From: Sphingobacteriales bacterium 44-15
Lineage (GTDB): Bacteria > Bacteroidota > Bacteroidia > Chitinophagales > Chitinophagaceae
Assembly: GCA_001899685.1 (NCBI GenBank)
Contig: MKWG01000046.1
Span: 186,001 to 250,000 of the forward strand
DNA length: 64,000 bases
Direction of reading: 5' to 3'
Positions 1 through 7,949 of the stretch are shown in pieces (position 1 is the first letter of the stretch; every line of letters begins with the position of its first letter). The notes under the pieces are model-generated. The model was not told the origin of the DNA. It searched no databases and saw only the letters and a program-made list of their open reading frames with translations. A program made the position numbers and the translations under genes.

Positions 1-70
1 GAGAAAACATCATAAGCAAAATAAACAGTGGGAAAATAAGTCGGCGTGCGTTTTTTCTTTTCTCGTTCAT
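1..70 (-). CDS. Partial CDS, N-terminus of an exported or membrane protein
   Basis: An ATG on the minus strand at 70 opens a frame that runs off the window edge after 23 codons. The visible peptide has a positively charged start (NEKRKNARR) followed by a hydrophobic run (LIFPLFILLMMFS), which is the layout of a signal peptide or first membrane helix. It is divergent from the LacI-type regulator at 246 with 175 bases between them, the usual arrangement of a regulator and its target. Function cannot be told from this fragment. Confidence 0.45.
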   Translation of the reverse strand, partial: MNEKRKNARRLIFPLFILLMMFS

Positions 71-146
71 GCAAGCAATTTTTATGAATTGATAAGTATT
101 GGTCGGGGCAATATTATGATAACATTCAGGCAGGATCAACAGGTGA

Positions 147-182
147 GCAAACGAAAACTATTGCAAACGATACCGCAAACGA
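147..182. promoter_or_regulatory. Three direct copies of GCAAACGA, candidate operator
   Basis: GCAAACGA occurs at 147-154, 163-170 and 175-182; the last two are each followed by TACC. The array sits between a divergent gene and the LacI-type regulator and upstream of the regulator's -7 box. LacI-family operators commonly have a central CG within an A/T-rich dyad, and GCAAACG resembles one half-site. Autoregulation or control of the divergent gene is inferred. Confidence 0.35.
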
Positions 183-206
183 TACCGATAGTTAGTAATT
201 TTACAG

Positions 207-214
207 TAGGTTTG
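207..214 (+). promoter_or_regulatory. Bacteroidota-type -7 box upstream of the LacI-type gene
   Basis: TAGGTTTG matches the TAnnTTTG -7 consensus exactly. It would place the transcript start near 221, about 25 bases before the ATG at 246. No clear TTTG -33 element is visible at the expected distance. Confidence 0.4.
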
Positions 215-245
215 ACAACCCAAACAAAACAGCCATTTATTATAC

Positions 246-1412
246 ATGATACGTTGTCCTAAATGCAGCCAGGTACATGCCATTAACCGTTCGGGGATGG
301 TGCGTGGGAAACAGCGGTACTATTGTAAGGAATGCAACGTTTATTTTACGCTCAGCGAAAATGTTCCGGTAGTAACGGAAGAAGCTGCTGTTCGTAAAAA
401 GCACATGACAACCATAGCGGATATTGCGCAAGCGCTCAATATTTCCAAATCCACCGTATCGCGCGCCCTGCACGAGCATAGCGATATTAACCCTGCCACT
501 AAAAAAGCAGTAATGGAAATGGCGCAGCAGCTTGACTATACTCCCAACCTGCTGGCGCAAAGCCTGGTGCGCAGCCGCAGCAATACCATCGGCATCATTG
601 TACCGGAACTGGTTACCTATTTTTTCCCTACGGTAATAATAGGTGCTACGGAAGTCGCCACGGAAGCGGGCTATAATGTTGTGATCTGCCAGTCGCAGGA
701 ATCATTAAAAAGTGAAATCGCTAATGTGAATGTATTGCTGGCGAGCAGGGTAGAAGGTGTGCTGGTATCGATGACGAGAGAAACCGGCACCTTTGATCAT
801 TTTCGCAGCTTTGAACGGCATGGCGTGCCGATGGTATTCTATAACCGTGTTTGCGATGAGTTGAACAGCCCTAAAGTTTTAGTGAACGATTATGAAGGCG
901 CTTTTAAAGCCACCGAACATCTTATTAAGAACGGATATAAGCGCATTGCCCATATCGGAGGTCCGTCAAATCTCCGCTTAAGCTTTAACCGGCTCAACGG
1001 TTATACGGATGCATTGAAGCGGTATGGTTTTCCTGTGAAGGATGAGCTGATCGTGAAGAGTGATCTTTCGAGGCAGGGCTCTGTCAGATGCGCCAAACGG
1101 CTGCTGGGGCTGCCCGAACCTCCTGACGCTGTTTTTTGTGTAAATGATCCTACCGCTATTCAACTGATGCTGGTGGCAAAAAGTATGGGGATTTCTATTC
1201 CCGGAGCATTGGGCGTAGTAGGATTCAGCAACGATCCCATAGCTGCCGTTATTGAACCTTCACTGACGACAATTGAACAGCCTGTGGCTGAAATGGGAAG
1301 AGTAGCGATGCAACTGCTTATAGATACATTGAAAGATGAGCATGTGGAAAGCAATCCTGCGTTTATATCTCTTGGTACAAAACTTATTAAGAGGGGATCT
1401 TCACAAAGATGA
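246..1412 (+). CDS. LacI-family transcriptional regulator with N-terminal zinc ribbon
   Basis: The 388-residue protein has two parts. Residues 4-30 hold a zinc-ribbon pattern (CPKC, then CKEC 19 residues later: C4, C7, C27, C30) like the N-terminal domain of IS1-type InsA proteins. From Met54 a normal LacI regulator follows: helix-turn-helix TTIADIAQALNISKSTVSRAL, then a periplasmic-binding-like sensor domain (NTIGIIVPEL, GYKRIAHIGG, DAVFCVNDPTA, TTIEQP). A start at Met54 (405) would give a standard regulator of about 335 residues, but the ribbon is in frame, conserved in pattern and follows a good -7 box. The ligand is presumably a sugar; the target may be the divergent gene. DNA binding by the ribbon is inferred. 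Confidence 0.9.
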   Translation: MIRCPKCSQVHAINRSGMVRGKQRYYCKECNVYFTLSENVPVVTEEAAVRKKHMTTIADIAQALNISKSTVSRALHEHSDINPATKKAVMEMAQQLDYTPNLLAQSLVRSRSNTIGIIVPELVTYFFPTVIIGATEVATEAGYNVVICQSQESLKSEIANVNVLLASRVEGVLVSMTRETGTFDHFRSFERHGVPMVFYNRVCDELNSPKVLVNDYEGAFKATEHLIKNGYKRIAHIGGPSNLRLSFNRLNGYTDALKRYGFPVKDELIVKSDLSRQGSVRCAKRLLGLPEPPDAVFCVNDPTAIQLMLVAKSMGISIPGALGVVGFSNDPIAAVIEPSLTTIEQPVAEMGRVAMQLLIDTLKDEHVESNPAFISLGTKLIKRGSSQR

Positions 1413-1528
1413 TGCTGCTGGGTTAATCGTGAAACGTGAAACGTCAGAAGTCAGACCTGATTGCCGACAGGCAGGCGTGAAAATATCACCTCTCACTTTT
1501 CACCTTTCACGATAGTCTTAATTTAACA
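1413..1528. repeat. Intergenic word repeats (GTGAAA / GTCAGAAGTC family)
   Basis: Between convergent genes lie short words such as CGTGAAACGTGAAACGTC, ACAGGCAGGC and CTCTCACTTTTCACC. The same words recur near 3510, 14690, 30690, 36130, 38070 and 54310. The GTGAAA and TTTCAC words face each other, so the RNA could fold. No gene is seen. Confidence 0.55.
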
Positions 1529-1861
1529 CTACACCCCTGTGGCCTTATCTGAATGCCCCAGCGATTTTCCGGGGTTGACTATATCCCTGATGCGCTGCTT
1601 CAGGTTTTTTATTTCAGGAAACCCGTTTTCTCTTTTCCGGTGAAACACAACTGTATCATTTGTGCTTATTGTATACCTGCCATTCACGGCTGATGGCACC
1701 AGCAGCACGCCTTTAATATCTCCCGTAAAAGTGGTGAGCAGCTCCTGTGCCATATAGGCGGCGCGCAGCATCCAGCCGCATTTGGGACAGTATTCTATTG
1801 TAATGATATATTGTTCCGGGTTACCTGCCGGATCTTTTTCTTGTTGTTTTCCGCTGTTCAT
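1529..1861 (-). CDS. SelT/SelW/SelH (Rdx) family thioredoxin-like protein
   Basis: 110 residues. A CPKCGW motif (C25, C28) stands right after the first beta strand (QYIITIEYCPKCGW), then a helix MLRAAYMAQELLTTF and a GVLLVPSAVNGRYTI strand, as in the Rdx fold of selenoprotein W. In animal members the second Cys of CxxC is selenocysteine; here it is an ordinary Cys codon. A redox role is inferred; the substrate is unknown. The ATG at 1861 lies inside the 3' end of the preceding gene (41-base overlap), so the two are probably translated from one transcript. Confidence 0.8.
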   Translation of the reverse strand: MNSGKQQEKDPAGNPEQYIITIEYCPKCGWMLRAAYMAQELLTTFTGDIKGVLLVPSAVNGRYTISTNDTVVFHRKRENGFPEIKNLKQRIRDIVNPGKSLGHSDKATGV

Positions 1862-2234
1862 ATATTTCGCTTGCAGGAGTTAAAAGGTTTTCGTCGTCGT
1901 TTTTCTTTTTGATGAAGATGGTTTTGTACAGCGCCTGCTGATTATTCTGACGGGATATTACCGTGATGCTCACCTTTTCCTCCCTTGAGTCGAAAGGAAG
2001 CCAAAGGCTGTTACCAAAAAACTTACCGGTAGAGGCGGTAAAGACCAGCTGCGTGCTGTCGAGCGGACGGATATTCCCGTTCGACAGCCTGCCTTCTACA
2101 TTGATATAATTGTAAGTCCCTTTTTTGAGGCTGTCTGTATACAGGTTGAAATAGATGCTGTCAATTTTTTGCCCGAAGCCGGCAACATGCATAATGGCTA
2201 AAGAGAGAAAAAGTAAAACTGTTTTCAAACGCAT
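1821..2234 (-). CDS. Small secreted protein of unknown function
   Basis: 137 residues with a clear signal peptide (MRLKTVLLFLSLAIMHVAGFG, cleavage before QKIDS). The mature part is beta-rich (YNYINVEGRLSNGNIRPLDSTQLVFTASTG, KVSITVISRQN), suggesting a small Ig-like or beta-sandwich domain, and ends in a charged tail. I do not recognise the family. Its last 41 bases overlap the downstream Rdx gene in another frame. A good -7 box lies 29 bases upstream of its ATG. Confidence 0.7.
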   Translation of the reverse strand: MRLKTVLLFLSLAIMHVAGFGQKIDSIYFNLYTDSLKKGTYNYINVEGRLSNGNIRPLDSTQLVFTASTGKFFGNSLWLPFDSREEKVSITVISRQNNQQALYKTIFIKKKNDDENLLTPASEIYEQRKTTRKRSGR

Positions 2235-2262
2235 TTTTTTTACTATGACTGCATATTCAGGT

Positions 2263-2270
2263 CAAAATTA
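2263..2270 (-). promoter_or_regulatory. Bacteroidota-type -7 box for the 2234 gene
   Basis: Read on the minus strand the sequence is TAATTTTG, an exact TAnnTTTG match, placing a transcript start about 20 bases before the ATG at 2234. Confidence 0.4.
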
Positions 2271-2335
2271 CATCCGGCGTATGGAAATTCACAGACGTTT
2301 GCATTTTTGTAACAAATCTCACCGCAAATGAGCTT

Positions 2336-2516
2336 ATTTCACGCAAAGCGGCAAAGAAAGCAAAGAGACAAAGTTTTATTTTCAACCTTTTCGTTGCGGG
2401 CTTTGCTTTCTTTGCGCCTCTGCATGAGACCGTTTGAACCACAAAGACACGAAGGCACAAAGTTGCACGAAGGATCTTCTTTGCGGGCTTTGCTCTCTTT
2501 GCCCCTTTGCGTGAAA
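2336..2516. repeat. Intergenic palindromic repeat of CAAAG / CTTTG words
   Basis: An arm at 2338-2370 made of GCAAAG words faces two right arms, 2399-2424 and 2482-2516, made of TTTGCTTTCTTTGC-like words. A copy of the CCACAAAGACACGAAGGC word lies between them near 2440; a relative occurs at 30643-30680. This is a dispersed element, not coding. Confidence 0.55.
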
Positions 2517-2523
2517 ATATACT

Positions 2524-2531
2524 TAGATTTG
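2524..2531 (+). promoter_or_regulatory. -7 box that bears on the start of the methyltransferase gene
   Basis: TAGATTTG is an exact TAnnTTTG match; TTTG at 2498-2501 may be the -33 element. It would start the RNA near 2536, which is the first ATG itself. Either the message is nearly leaderless or translation begins at the next ATG, 2569. Confidence 0.4.
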
Positions 2532-2535
2532 GGCT

Positions 2536-3495
2536 ATGCATTCCTTACAGGCAACAGATAAGCTGCAGATGTTTGAGAACAGGCTTGTCAAAGTATTCCG
2601 TCATACAAGCAAACAGGCAAAGCGGCAGCACATTACCTGCTTCAGGATATATGATCACGATCTTCCTGAGTTTCCTCTCTGTATTGAATTATATGAGGAT
2701 AAGCTATATATCGCAGAGTACCGCCGTCATCACGGCATGACCGACGAAGCGCATGAAGCCTGGCTGGATGCGGCACTTCTGGTGGTTGAGAAAGTAGTTG
2801 GCATTCCGCAGGAAAATATATACATCAAACAGCGGCAGCGAAAACAGGGAAGGCTGGGACAATACCAAAAGGTAAATGAGGAAAAACAATTTTTTATGGT
2901 GCATGAAGGTGGATTGCAGTTTCTTGTAAATCTCTCGGATTATCTTGATACCGGTTTATTCCTTGATCACCGGGCAACGAGAACGATGGTGAGGGAAGAG
3001 GCAAACAACAGGCGGGTGCTGAACCTTTTTGCCTATACGGGCTCTTTCAGCGTATACGCCGCTGCCGGCGGCGCCGCTGCTGTTACTACTGTAGATCTTT
3101 CAAAAACATATCTTACATGGGCAGAGGAAAATATGAAGCTCAATGGGTTTTCGGGAAATCAATTCCTGTTTGTAAATGCCGATGTAAAACAATACCTGCA
3201 GGAGCTGAAGCCCCGTACATTTGACCTGGTGATCATGGACCCGCCCACGTTCAGCAACAGCAAAAAGATGAAAGACGATTTCCTGGATATACAACGCGAT
3301 CATGCGGAAATGATCAATGCGGTGTACCATACGTTATCGCCGGGAGGCATCCTGTATTTCAGCACTAATTTTTCGCGCTTTTTGCTGGAGAAAGAAAAAT
3401 TACGGTTCGATAACATAAAAGATGTTACGAATGTCACAACACCTTTTGACTTTGCAGGAAAGCTGAAACGGTATTGCTGGAAAATGGTGAAGTGA
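2536..3495 (+). CDS. RlmK/RlmI-like 23S rRNA methyltransferase
   Basis: 319 residues similar to the C-terminal (RlmK) half of E. coli RlmKL. Residues about 12-130 carry the conserved front part (ENRLVKVFRHTSKQAKRQ, CFRIYDHDLPEFP, FLDHRATR). The Rossmann methyltransferase domain follows with the SAM-binding motif VLNLFAYTGSFSVYAA, the acidic motif TTVDLS, and the catalytic-type motif DPPTFSNSKKM. The family methylates guanine or cytosine in 23S rRNA; the exact target is not determined here. The family's usual N-terminus (mFENRL) and the promoter at 2524 favour a start at Met12 (2569). The gene stands alone between repeats. Confidence 0.85.
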   Translation: MHSLQATDKLQMFENRLVKVFRHTSKQAKRQHITCFRIYDHDLPEFPLCIELYEDKLYIAEYRRHHGMTDEAHEAWLDAALLVVEKVVGIPQENIYIKQRQRKQGRLGQYQKVNEEKQFFMVHEGGLQFLVNLSDYLDTGLFLDHRATRTMVREEANNRRVLNLFAYTGSFSVYAAAGGAAAVTTVDLSKTYLTWAEENMKLNGFSGNQFLFVNADVKQYLQELKPRTFDLVIMDPPTFSNSKKMKDDFLDIQRDHAEMINAVYHTLSPGGILYFSTNFSRFLLEKEKLRFDNIKDVTNVTTPFDFAGKLKRYCWKMVK

Positions 3496-3950
3496 AAGAT
3501 GATGCTGTTGATCGTGAAAGGTCAGAAGCCGGACGTGAAAATTATATATACCCCGTGCAGAAAACGCCAGTTACGGAAACAAAACACTCCTGCACCGTCA
3601 TTTCGATCCCGCCCTAAGGTTGATTGACCTAAATGTATCTTGCGGCGGGAGAGAAAACTGCTGAACAATAGTGCAGGTGTTGAGCAGTGATACATTTGCC
3701 AGGCAGATTTCTCCCTCGCGCAAGCCTGCCCTAAGCTACAGCGTTCATCTGGCTCAGTCGAAAGGACGCGCGATGGGCTGATGATTTTGTAACTTTCGTG
3801 ATAATTCAGGTTTACCAATGACCTATTATCGCCGAAATCCAATGGGCATATTCCATGTTTTACAAGCGCACCTGCCGGACTAATTTGAAATATGCTCGTC
3901 AATACTCCAAAAAGCAATATTTTTAATTGTGGAAATAAATAATTTTGAAA
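3496..3950. repeat. Long intergenic region with dispersed repeats
   Basis: No gene is seen in these 455 bases. At 3498-3545 are GTGAAAGGTCAGAAG words like those at 1430. From about 3595 to 3775 lies a longer repeat-like unit bounded by CCGTCATTTCGATCCC and AGATTTCTCCCTCGCG, words typical of dispersed GTCATTTCGA / GAGAAATCT intergenic repeats. The last 100 bases should hold the promoter of the ligase gene, but no exact -7 box is visible. Confidence 0.45.
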
Positions 3951-5936
3951 ATGCCTGTTGTATCTCTCTTATGGACGCCCCCTGAAAAATTTGTTGAACA
4001 ATCTAACCTGACTGCCTATGCTTCCTGGCTGAAACAGGTGCATGGGCTTGAATTTCGGGATTATGCCGCCTTGCGTCAATGGTCGGTAGAGTATCCTGAA
4101 AAGTTCTGGGAAACAATAGCCGGCTATTTTAAGATCATCTGGCGTCGTCCCTATGAGCTTGTAATGAGCAGAGATCCTATGCCGTATACGCAGTGGTTCA
4201 GCGGCGGGCAGCTCAATTATGCCGAACATGTTTTCCGGAATGCAACAGATAAGCACCCGGCAATATTATTCCGGTCGGAGCGTCACCCGCTGACAGCGGT
4301 AAGTTGGGCTGAGCTGCGGGAAAAAGTAGCGGCTCTGCAGGAATATTTTCTTTCTGCCGGTGTCAGGCCCGGCGACAGGATCGCAGCGTACCTGCCATGC
4401 ATACCCGAAGCTACAATATGCCTGCTGGCGGCCATGTCAATAGGCGCGGTATGGAGCAGTTGCTCGCCTGATTTTGGTACATCAAGTGTAGTGGAACGCT
4501 TCCGGCAGATTGAGCCCACAGTGCTGATCGCGGTAGATGGGTATAGCTATAGCGGGAAAAAATTTGACAGGATGGCCGAAGTAGTCTCGCTCAGCAAAAG
4601 CTTTCCTTCCCTGAAAAAAACAATACTGATCCCTTATCTCAATGCGGCTCCCGCATCCGGTGATGGTGATATTCTGAACCTGGTAAGCTGGGCGGAGGTC
4701 ATGTCAACGCCACATGGAGACTTACAGTTTACGCCCGTTGATTTTTCACACCCGGTATGGATATTGTATTCCTCCGGTACCACAGGTATCCCCAAAGCTA
4801 TTACGCATAATCACGGTGGTGTATTGCTGGAACACTTTAAATATCTTGCTTTTCATAATGATGTAAAGCCCGGTGAACGTTTTTTCTGGTTTACTACCAC
4901 CGGCTGGATGATGTGGAATTATCTGAATGCCACTTTACTGCAGGGCGCTACTATTGTATTGTACGACGGTAACCCGGGCTACCCGGATATGTATGTATTA
5001 TGGAAGCTGGCAGAAGCGGCGCCCATTCATCATTTTGGCACCAGCGCTCCTTATCTCATTGCCTGCAATAAGGCGGGCATACGGCCGGGTGAGGAATTCA
5101 ATCTTGCATCGCTGCGTTCCCTCAGCTCCACCGGCTCACCGCTTCCGCCGGAAGGGTTTGATTATGTATATGATCACATAAAAAAAGAGCTCTGGCTCTG
5201 CAGCATGAGCGGTGGCACAGATGTATGTACTGCCTTCGTGGGGGGATGCCCCTGGCTGCCGGTGTATGAAGGAGAAATACAATGCCGCGCTTTGGGCTGT
5301 GATATGTATGCCTGGGATGAAAACGGGAACCCAGTATGGAATGAAGTAGGAGAGATGGTGATTAAAAAGGCTATGCCTTCCATGCCTGTTTTTTTCTGGG
5401 GCGATCCTTCCTTCGAACGGTATAAGTCCAGCTATTTCGATACTTATCCCGGCGTATGGCGCCATGGCGACTGGCTGAAGATAACGCCGCGGGAAACGCT
5501 GGTAATTTCCGGGAGATCCGACGCTACATTGAACAGGCAGGGTGTGAGGATCGGCACCGCCGAAATATACCGGGCAGTGGATACTATCGCGGAGATCAAA
5601 GACAGCCTTATCGTTAATATTGAATTACCCCGCGGCGGAGATTATATGCCACTGTTTGTAGTGATGCGGGAGGGCTTTTCCCTCACCGCCGAGATCACGG
5701 CGAAAATAAAACAGGTTTTACGGCAGACCTATTCTCCACGCCATGTGCCTGACGATATAATAGCCGTTGATGATATTCCTTATACCATCAGCGGTAAAAA
5801 AATGGAGATGCCGGTGAAAAATATATTGTCCGGCAGAGCGCCGGAAAAAGCAGCCAATGCAGGGTCGGTTAAAAATCCCGGGTCGCTGGAATTTTTCAAA
5901 GCGTTCCGGGAAAAAATACCGGAAGGTGTCGGTTGA
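3951..5936 (+). CDS. aacS: Acetoacetate-CoA ligase (acetoacetyl-CoA synthetase)
   Basis: About 661 residues, the normal length of the family. It activates acetoacetate to acetoacetyl-CoA with ATP in the cytosol, feeding ketone-body or polyhydroxybutyrate-type carbon into central metabolism. An N-terminal ACS extension (FWETIAGYFKI, WFSGGQLNYAEHVF) precedes the AMP-forming core with P-loop-like YSSGTTGIPKAITHNHGG, WFTTTGWMMWN, SGGTDVC (the family variant), GVWRHGDWLKI, and the C-terminal lysine motif YTISGKKMEMPVK. An upstream in-frame TTG at 3945 is possible, but the ATG at 3951 is preferred. It converges on the AI-2E gene with only 6 bases between the stops. Confidence 0.9.
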   Translation: MPVVSLLWTPPEKFVEQSNLTAYASWLKQVHGLEFRDYAALRQWSVEYPEKFWETIAGYFKIIWRRPYELVMSRDPMPYTQWFSGGQLNYAEHVFRNATDKHPAILFRSERHPLTAVSWAELREKVAALQEYFLSAGVRPGDRIAAYLPCIPEATICLLAAMSIGAVWSSCSPDFGTSSVVERFRQIEPTVLIAVDGYSYSGKKFDRMAEVVSLSKSFPSLKKTILIPYLNAAPASGDGDILNLVSWAEVMSTPHGDLQFTPVDFSHPVWILYSSGTTGIPKAITHNHGGVLLEHFKYLAFHNDVKPGERFFWFTTTGWMMWNYLNATLLQGATIVLYDGNPGYPDMYVLWKLAEAAPIHHFGTSAPYLIACNKAGIRPGEEFNLASLRSLSSTGSPLPPEGFDYVYDHIKKELWLCSMSGGTDVCTAFVGGCPWLPVYEGEIQCRALGCDMYAWDENGNPVWNEVGEMVIKKAMPSMPVFFWGDPSFERYKSSYFDTYPGVWRHGDWLKITPRETLVISGRSDATLNRQGVRIGTAEIYRAVDTIAEIKDSLIVNIELPRGGDYMPLFVVMREGFSLTAEITAKIKQVLRQTYSPRHVPDDIIAVDDIPYTISGKKMEMPVKNILSGRAPEKAANAGSVKNPGSLEFFKAFREKIPEGVG

Positions 5937-5942
5937 TGCTTT

Positions 5943-7091
5943 CTATTCTTTTTGCTCTTCCCCGCCTGGTTCAGGTAATTTTTCCTGCTCATCCCTCAGA
6001 TGGCGGTTTCTCAGCCGTACTATGGGGTGCGTCATGGGACTCAAACCGGGCCTTTCGTCTCCCAGCAATATCCCCCAATGACGAAATTCATCTGTATGAT
6101 CGAAAATGACCTTGAATATCGCGATAACAGGTAAGGAAAGGAACATGCCTGAAACGCCGGCAAGCGCTCCTCCTATAACCACGCCAATGATGGTTACCAG
6201 TGAATTGATCTTTACCTTGGAGCCCACAATACGCGGCATGAGGATATTATTGTCGAGAAACTGCACTGCAGCTATTGCCAGTAATACTTTGATCACAGGC
6301 GCCAGCTCATTTGAAGCCGTCAGCGTAAGCAGTACGCCGAGGATATTTCCTATCAGCGCTCCCACATAAGGAATGAGATTGAGGACTGCAAATATAATGG
6401 CTATCAGAAATGCATGCTTTATACCCAGTACCATAAGAAGTCCTCCCAGCAGTACCGTCATATAGCTGATCTGGATCAGTAAGCCTATGAGATAATTTTT
6501 GATGATCACTTCAGTACCGCGAAGTGCAGATTCTACCTTAGGGTGGTCTTCTTTTTCAAACCACAAAAAGACAAAGCGCAGCAACAGGTTTTTATAAAAC
6601 AATATCAGGAACGTATAAATAGGCAGTAAGCCTACAAATACAAATACGCCGGTAAGCGATACTGCCGCGCCGCTCATATAAGAGCCGGCATTATTCAGCA
6701 GTTTATTTCCCTGGTCCTGGAGCACTTTTATCTGCTGGTCTGCAGAAAGGTTCAGGTTGCGGTTGATCCAGTCGCTTAAGGTATTCCAGTGATGGTTAAT
6801 ATTTTGCTCCAATTGGGGAAAATCCTTCACCAGCCCGGCCACCTGCAGCGACAGGAATGCAAGTATTACAAGCACCACAAGCGCCGAAGCGAGAATGGCC
6901 AGTGTAATGGCGATGACCTCCGGTATCTTTATTTTCCTGAAAAACCGGTACATAGGCAATAACAGGAGACTGAGAAAAAATGCCATGATCAGCGGCATCA
7001 GTATACTATTGGCTACATAGAACAAAGACAGCAAAAGGCATATGCCCAGTAATTCTATGGAACGCCTTACAGTTAACGGAAGTTGATTCAT
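5943..7091 (-). CDS. AI-2E family transporter
   Basis: 382-residue integral membrane protein of the AI-2E/PerM family. Four hydrophobic segments lie in the first 170 residues, a soluble stretch (KDFPQLEQNINHHWNTLSDW) sits in the middle, and the family's conserved GLLIQISYM, LNLIPYVGALIGNILGVLL and GGALAGVSGMFLSLPVIAIFKV segments follow. Members are homotrimeric or larger exporters; substrates range from AI-2 to sodium/protons, so no substrate is assigned. The tail is short and charged. The stop is 6 bases from that of the acetoacetate-CoA ligase gene on the other strand. Confidence 0.88.
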   Translation of the reverse strand: MNQLPLTVRRSIELLGICLLLSLFYVANSILMPLIMAFFLSLLLLPMYRFFRKIKIPEVIAITLAILASALVVLVILAFLSLQVAGLVKDFPQLEQNINHHWNTLSDWINRNLNLSADQQIKVLQDQGNKLLNNAGSYMSGAAVSLTGVFVFVGLLPIYTFLILFYKNLLLRFVFLWFEKEDHPKVESALRGTEVIIKNYLIGLLIQISYMTVLLGGLLMVLGIKHAFLIAIIFAVLNLIPYVGALIGNILGVLLTLTASNELAPVIKVLLAIAAVQFLDNNILMPRIVGSKVKINSLVTIIGVVIGGALAGVSGMFLSLPVIAIFKVIFDHTDEFRHWGILLGDERPGLSPMTHPIVRLRNRHLRDEQEKLPEPGGEEQKE

Positions 7092-7244
7092 GTGCTGGAT
7101 TATTACATGGTTGTGTATGGAAAATTATACCATTTTCAGGTGTTTTTAAATACCTGACAGAAGATACATAATTCCCGGTGGTCTGAAATCTTTTCTGATT
7201 CTTCTATTTTATAAAATTTCTTTTATTTTGAGAAGAATAAGACA

Positions 7245-7838
7245 TTGGAACATCTACCATCATATAACGAAGAAGACCTGTTACGGCAATTGGCGGAAGG
7301 GAGTGAAGCGGCTTTCACTGCTATTTTCCATCGTTACAGGGGCAGGCTTTATCATTATATCTTCACCATCACTGCCTCGCGGGAAATGGCGGAGGATACC
7401 GTGCATGATGTGTTTTTGAAAATATGGAACAACAGGGAGAAGCTGGCCGATATAAGCAACATGAACGCTTACCTGTTCAGAGTTTGTCATAACCAGGCTG
7501 TCAGCGGGCTGCGGCGAATGGCTAAAGAAATCCTGATCCTGTCTGAGCTGCGGCAGGAAACTATCCCCTTTCTTCCCGATGCTGATCCTGCCAGCCAGAG
7601 AGAGATCCGGGCTTCCATACAGCAGGCGGTGAACAGGCTCAGCCCCCAGCAACGCCAGGTATTCCTTCTCAGCCGGCAGGATGGACTGAAGCACAGGCAG
7701 ATCGCTGAAAAGCTTGGGGTATCCATCAATACAGTTAAAACCCATTTGGGGCAGGCCCTCAGGTTCTTACGGGAAGAGATCGGCCAGCAATACGGGCTGC
7801 AAGCCACCGCTATCTGGGTCATATACCAGTTTTTGTAA
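7245..7838 (+). CDS. RNA polymerase ECF-type sigma factor
   Basis: 197 residues. Region 2 (AFTAIFHRYRGRLYHYIFTITASREMAEDTVHDVFLKIW) and region 4 (AVNRLSPQQRQVFLLSRQDGLKHRQIAEKLGVSINTVKTHLGQALRFLRE) are clear and in the usual order. It is followed by a FecR-type anti-sigma factor and a SusC with an STN domain, the standard Bacteroidota trans-envelope signalling cassette in which the loaded receptor signals through FecR to free the sigma factor. The translated frame begins at a TTG at 7245; no ATG gives a full region 2, so TTG is the likely start. It probably transcribes the receptor genes downstream. Confidence 0.9.
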   Translation: MEHLPSYNEEDLLRQLAEGSEAAFTAIFHRYRGRLYHYIFTITASREMAEDTVHDVFLKIWNNREKLADISNMNAYLFRVCHNQAVSGLRRMAKEILILSELRQETIPFLPDADPASQREIRASIQQAVNRLSPQQRQVFLLSRQDGLKHRQIAEKLGVSINTVKTHLGQALRFLREEIGQQYGLQATAIWVIYQFL

Positions 7839-7949
7839 AAAAGTTATCCCGTCGCCTCATCCTCTTTTTCATTGCATTCGTTATATATTCTTCAAAGAGA
7901 ATTTTACCATTCATTTGAATACTGAGCGTTTGCTCTAATAGCAGCATAT

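Noticed and set aside
2257-2561. Open frames on both strands in the CAAAG/CTTTG region
   Set aside because: The peptides are translations of the repeat words (RKGAKRAKPAKK and similar), not genes.
3522-3917. 131-codon minus-strand frame in the gap before aacS
   Set aside because: It runs through dispersed repeat DNA and has no protein-like character.
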